DNA of 12,037 nucleotides from Basidiobolus heterosporus B8920. Taxonomy: Eukaryota; Basidiobolomycota; Basidiobolomycetes; Basidiobolales; Basidiobolaceae. The stretch spans positions 1-12,037 of the forward strand of contig JNET01031242.1 of the NCBI GenBank assembly GCA_000697455.1, written 5' to 3'. Position 1 is the stretch's first letter; every line of letters begins with the position of its first letter. Position numbers and translations under genes: made by a program. Below the pieces are notes generated by a model. That model had not been told where the DNA came from. It saw only the letters and a list, made by a program, of their open reading frames with translations, and did no database searches. Of this stretch, positions 8,541-12,037 are shown piece by piece.

Positions 8541-9915
8541 TCAAGGATCCTCCGGGAAGCATTGGAAGAATGTGTTCTTCCCTTGTTCAAAATGTTCGGT
8601 AACTGGTAGACTGTAGGCGCTGGATTGAGACAGACAGTTCTCGGATGCCGAGTCATTGTAATAAAGATTCATCTCTGGCTCACTGTTAAACCCTGAGTTC
8701 ATTAGCTGATAGTCTTGGAACTGATCGCTTCCAAACATCATCCCGGCAGTGTTGGATTTACTCGGTGTCCAATTGTTCATACCATTGTCGCAGAATACTG
8801 GATTGACCATATGGGATGCGCTCGGCGTACCCAATCCATATTCATTTTGCATGTTGTTTCCCAAAAGATCTAGGATGGCACTGGGGTCACAACCAGAGTA
8901 GAATGAATTGTCGGTCTCCGTAAAAGTATTGGTAGGTGTCAACAACTGCTCGTTATAAAGAGACTGGGGTGTATTCACGAGCTCAGGCGTGAAGAGGTTT
9001 GCCTCCGGAGTGACGTTGTTAGCACTGGATGGGTTCATTATGAAGTAGTCTCTCTTCTGGTTAGGGGTCACAGACTGTTCGGTAGCCTGAATTGGAGTGT
9101 GCGGCAGTTGAACTATCCTAGTGTAAGGCATTACTTTGGCGCGACTTGCACTACCATAGCCAATGCTCTTCTTTTTGCCAGAAATTCGGTACGAGGATTT
9201 TTGACTTCTAAACGAATCCACTGCTTTGTCGGCCTTCTTGGCACTCTTGGCAGATTCATCTGGGGTGCTGCTGGATACATCATCCGAGTTTTCCGGTTGT
9301 TTTTCAACCTTAGAGCTGCCTTCCTTGGATTCTGCTTGCTCGTCCTTCTCTTGTTTCTTCTCAAGATCATACCCCTTAGGAATATCTAACTGGCCATGCT
9401 TAAAGAACTGTTTATAATCTTCTTTAACAATCCAGTAGCTTCCCTTTCCGGGCGTCCCTTTTTCCTTTGGTAATTGGTCAAATGCTCGATGAAGTGAAAG
9501 GTTGTGACGAATGGAATTCTAAATACATGTTAGTAAATAGAAAACTTCAAGTGCAACCTAAGGAATGTCTTACCTGCCATTGCTTACTACAATATTGATA
9601 GTATGTATAATGTTTTTTGATATAGGCGTAAATATCTTGGAGCAACAAGCGCTGGTCCGGCGAGTTCAATATAGCTTGGGCGATAAGTGAAGCATATGTA
9701 AAGTCAGGCTCGAGAACCAACCCTTTAGGTGTAAAGGCGTAGTTTCCTTGTGGATTGTGAGCGTGGAATGGCACTTGGTAGGAGAGAATCTCTGTGGCTG
9801 GGGTAGATGGAAGACTAGAAAATGAGCAATCCGAGGCAACTGACGATTCTCTAGAATAACTAGGTAACGACATAACCTCGTGTGCGAAACCCATGTAATC
9901 AGGAAATTGCTGCAT
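8541..9915 (-). CDS. forkhead (FOX) transcription factor
   Basis: Two exons, 9574-9915 and 8541-9518, flank a 55-nt intron (GTAAGA donor, CTAAC branch, TTTAG acceptor) and give 439 residues. The forkhead DNA-binding domain spans about 69-155: PDFTYASLIAQAIL, then the recognition helix NSIRHNLSLH at 115-124, then GKGSYWIV and FF at the end. A Lys/Glu-rich stretch follows, then a basic patch (SGKKKS). The C-terminal half is Asn/Ser/Thr-rich and holds eight Thr-Pro motifs at 255, 265, 284, 291, 297, 308, 345 and 365, including TPSK at 365. No FHA domain is visible, so it is closer in layout to Hcm1/Sep1 than to Fkh1/Fkh2. I chose the ATG at 9915 (A at -3). The frame continues upstream but has no ATG there. 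The target genes are unknown. Confidence 0.92.
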
Positions 9916-10140
9916 CTTTGAAGTGTGGCAAAAGATGGAACGAAAAGGTAGTGATGTGAAAGTACAGAATGTGGGTGGGGATGGATACAGGAGACACAAG
10001 CCAGCTAAGTCGATACTATTTTGTAAACACAGGAAACACCAGAACCAAACAAACGCAACAGACGTATTTATTGTGGTAATATTATTTATATATCACCTGA
10101 GTTTTGACCGACCCACCCACAGGGGGCTCCCCTGGTAGAA
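9916..10140 (-). promoter_or_regulatory. forkhead gene promoter: TATA box and paired STRE-like palindrome
   Basis: On the minus strand TATATAAAT (10084-10092) is a TATA box about 170 nt upstream of the forkhead ATG, and the leader between them has no ATG. At 10120-10134 the sequence CAGGGG-GCT-CCCCTG is a perfect 6-bp inverted repeat with a 3-nt spacer. It contains AGGGG and CCCCT, the stress response element core bound by Msn2/4-type zinc fingers in yeast. Binding by such a factor is inference. Confidence 0.45.
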
Positions 10141-10382
10141 TCTGAGCCGAAAATGATTGATATTACAAAAGTAGGTAGCAAGACAGGAATTTGTCTGGAA
10201 GTCACCTAGAAATTATGGGTTCAGGTGAATTTACTCCATCATTTGACCACTCGGCATCACTAGCCAATCACTTAATCAGTCCGGTCTTAGGTCTTTGGCA
10301 GCTAGGTCAACAATTCATACTCAACGATTTATATATATCATGTAACTATAAAAATATGCAAGCAACTCTTCATGACGTCTAA

Positions 10383-10428
10383 CACCATTACGAGACCACC
10401 ATTACGAGACCACTATTACGAGCCCACC
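10383..10428 (+). repeat. 14-bp minisatellite, 3.3 copies
   Basis: CACCATTACGAGAC is repeated at 10383-10396, 10397-10410 and 10411-10424. The third copy has two changes (CACTATTACGAGCC), and a CACC starts a fourth. The near identity of the copies suggests recent slippage. Confidence 0.85.
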
Positions 10429-10758
10429 ACTTGGCTCCTCAGGTGATTGGGGATTTGGAGCCGATTGAATGAATCGGAAGTTGTAAATGAAATAGTCCAA
10501 ATCTGCTTTAATTGAAAAACCGTAAACAAATATGAGAGCTCAGAAGCCAATCACAGAAATGTCAACAAAGAGCTCGCAGATAATTGGTGGACTATTCACT
10601 CAGATATTGCCAATCAATAGTGCTGATCTTGGGTTAGGTGATTAGGCGCCAAAGCATATGCTAGTTGATCCTTACTAGCTGGAGTTTAAAACTACCGATG
10701 AGCATTACGTTTGCAATGACTTGTTGATAGGTTTCGGAAATTTTGAACTGAAGATCCA

Positions 10759-10780
10759 CCTCAGCCTCAGCCTCAGCCTC
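10759..10780 (+). repeat. CCTCAG hexanucleotide repeat
   Basis: Three perfect CCTCAG units are followed by CCTC. It is a short microsatellite-like run in gene-free DNA. Confidence 0.75.
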
Positions 10781-11424
10781 TCAATGATAGGGCACACTCA
10801 ATACTAGAACGAACACCATATAATTGGCTGAACTGACTTGTTTATGTTCAGTTTCTTCACAAAGGTTATATGGAAATACTGACTTTTCCTGATGGGGACT
10901 GGGCGATACGTAAGCACAAGATTTCCGTCAAACCCTAGCTAATTGCACTATTCAACATTTTATCATACGAGACTGATTTTGATGACGACCGATTGTTTTG
11001 ATACGTGATATGTCCTAAATTTTTTTGAATCCAGGGACTATTAGTGCTCCCACAATTTTTGTTCGCCAAATGGATTTTGTTGGTCAATAGTTGTTTGATA
11101 CTAGGCTAGTCACCAACCAAGTCACTTATTCGTACTTGGGAAAATGATTCATATATAACCCGGAGAATAAGGTTTTTTAGGCCCAAACTTGGAGTTACAA
11201 TAGTAAAATTCAATAAAGGATCTAAACAAAGTCGTGTAACTTTAGCTAACATCAAATATTTGCTCCAAATCTGAACAGCAAGTGGTTTCAGTTGTGAAGT
11301 CTCTTGTAAAAATGAACATTTACTGTGCTAGATTGAGAACTATTGTACATCATATGGTAAACACTAATATGAAGAAATTCTCTCCCTTGGATTTAGTTAT
11401 GAGCCTTTGTGCATTCTAGGGGAT

Positions 11425-12037
11425 GAGTTGGATAATTATAAGATATGTAATATTCATTGATAAAGGGTTGAGGGTAAAGTTGAAGCTTATACTTTTCTCA
11501 AAAAGGCTACCAAGTAGTATGGATTATATGTTAAGAAAGGCTCTAAGAATGTGCTCAGTGTTGGGTGTCATTTTGACATCTTTGAGAAAATCAAGTATGC
11601 TACTTACTACCAAGTGTTGGAACTCATATAACTTAGCACCTAATTATTCATACTAAACTTGCAATTTCCTCTTACCCAATACTCACACTGGGGTTTTACT
11701 TATAATATTTATGCCAACTTAGATATATCAAAAATACTTGACTCTCAAACATGTCCAAATGACCCTAAATCTTGCACACATGTTCCTATTGAAATTCACA
11801 TAACTTAGCACCTAGTTGTTTACATTTGATCTTGCCCTTACTATATTTACTTACATATTGCCTTGAGCCCCAAACTCACACTTGGGTTTTACTTGGAATA
11901 TCTTCACCAACTTAGTAGTACCCAGAATATTTGACCTTCTATATTTCATCCAAATGAACCCAGACTTTGCACACATGTTTCAATGATCTTTCTTAGCACA
12001 TTCTACATATTACTTTGTTGACCTCCTTACCAAAGTA
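11425..12037. repeat. array of diverged ~170-195 bp repeat units, one inverted
   Basis: Two direct units start at 11621 and 11793 and share AACTTAGCACCTA (11630, 11802), CTCACACT then GGGTTTTACTT (11682, 11875), and TTGCACACATGTT (11772, 11967). The offsets are 172 nt at the left and 193-195 nt further on, so the second unit has an extra ~20 nt. A third unit begins near 11986 (CTTAGCAC) and runs off the window. Reading 11425-11620 on the minus strand gives a weaker match to the same unit, so that copy is inverted. No open frame of note and no recognised transposon family are present. It could be a satellite fragment or the non-coding end of a mobile element. Confidence 0.6.

Larger units (their letters stand above)
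10141..11424. other. gene-free intergenic region
   Basis: No open frame here shows a domain, codon bias or splice structure that I can support, and I see no tRNA. It contains two short tandem repeats (listed separately), a GGCTCC/GGAGCC inverted repeat at 10433-10462 and scattered AT-rich runs. It may be intergenic DNA or old unrecognisable repeat sequence. Confidence 0.5.

Noticed and set aside
9916-9999. N-terminal extension of the forkhead protein upstream of the chosen ATG
   Set aside because: The frame is open, but its left end is a TTG codon and no ATG occurs before 9915.
10191-10382. 63-codon plus-strand frame between the forkhead gene and the repeats
   Set aside because: It lacks an ATG at its left end, has no recognisable motif and ends at the minisatellite.
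10433-10462. GGCTCC/GGAGCC inverted repeat as a terminator or small RNA
   Set aside because: Only six pairs with an 18-nt loop and no transcript context; too weak to call.
11423-11656. 77-codon plus-strand frame
   Set aside because: It lies in the inverted repeat unit and crosses into the first direct unit, so it is a chance opening in repeat DNA.

Overview
The window looks like nuclear DNA of a fungus. It carries four recognisable protein genes split by very short GT-AG introns (53-71 nt), several with CTAAC-like branch points. One ER protein ends in HDEL. The arginine-pathway carbamoyl-phosphate synthase small subunit has a mitochondrial-type N-terminus. Its leader carries a fungal arginine attenuator peptide (AAP) uORF. 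The intron-dense kinase gene argues against a Saccharomyces-type yeast. I cannot fix the phylum from this sequence; an early-diverging or other filamentous fungus is my guess.

Layout. 1-1086 holds a doubtful spliced minus-strand ORF (60-313), then the promoter and leader of CPA1: a Gcn4/CPC1-like TGAGTCA pair, three ATTCCCG boxes 11 bp apart, an inverted CCAAT box, a TATA box and the AAP uORF. The AAP match becomes complete only after removing a 71-nt intron. 1087-2415 (+) is CPA1. 2858-5753 (-) is LHS1/GRP170, an ER-lumen Hsp70-like protein in four exons, convergent with CPA1. 6246-7915 (-) is a CaMK-type serine/threonine kinase in nine exons, including an 18-nt one. 8541-9915 (-) is a forkhead transcription factor in two exons, with a TATA box and a paired STRE-like palindrome upstream. 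From about 10140 to the right edge I see no gene. This part holds a 14-bp minisatellite, a CCTCAG repeat and, from about 11425, an array of diverged ~170-195 bp units. One unit is in the opposite orientation, and the array runs off the window.

The four genes do not form a pathway. CPA1 serves arginine synthesis, LHS1 ER protein folding, the kinase calcium/calmodulin signalling, and the forkhead protein transcription. The most notable feature is the CPA1 control region: a possible general amino-acid-control site plus a spliced uORF peptide whose Asp12 and Trp19 fall at the same numbers as in the Neurospora AAP. The intron separates these two residues, so splicing decides whether the stalling peptide can be made.
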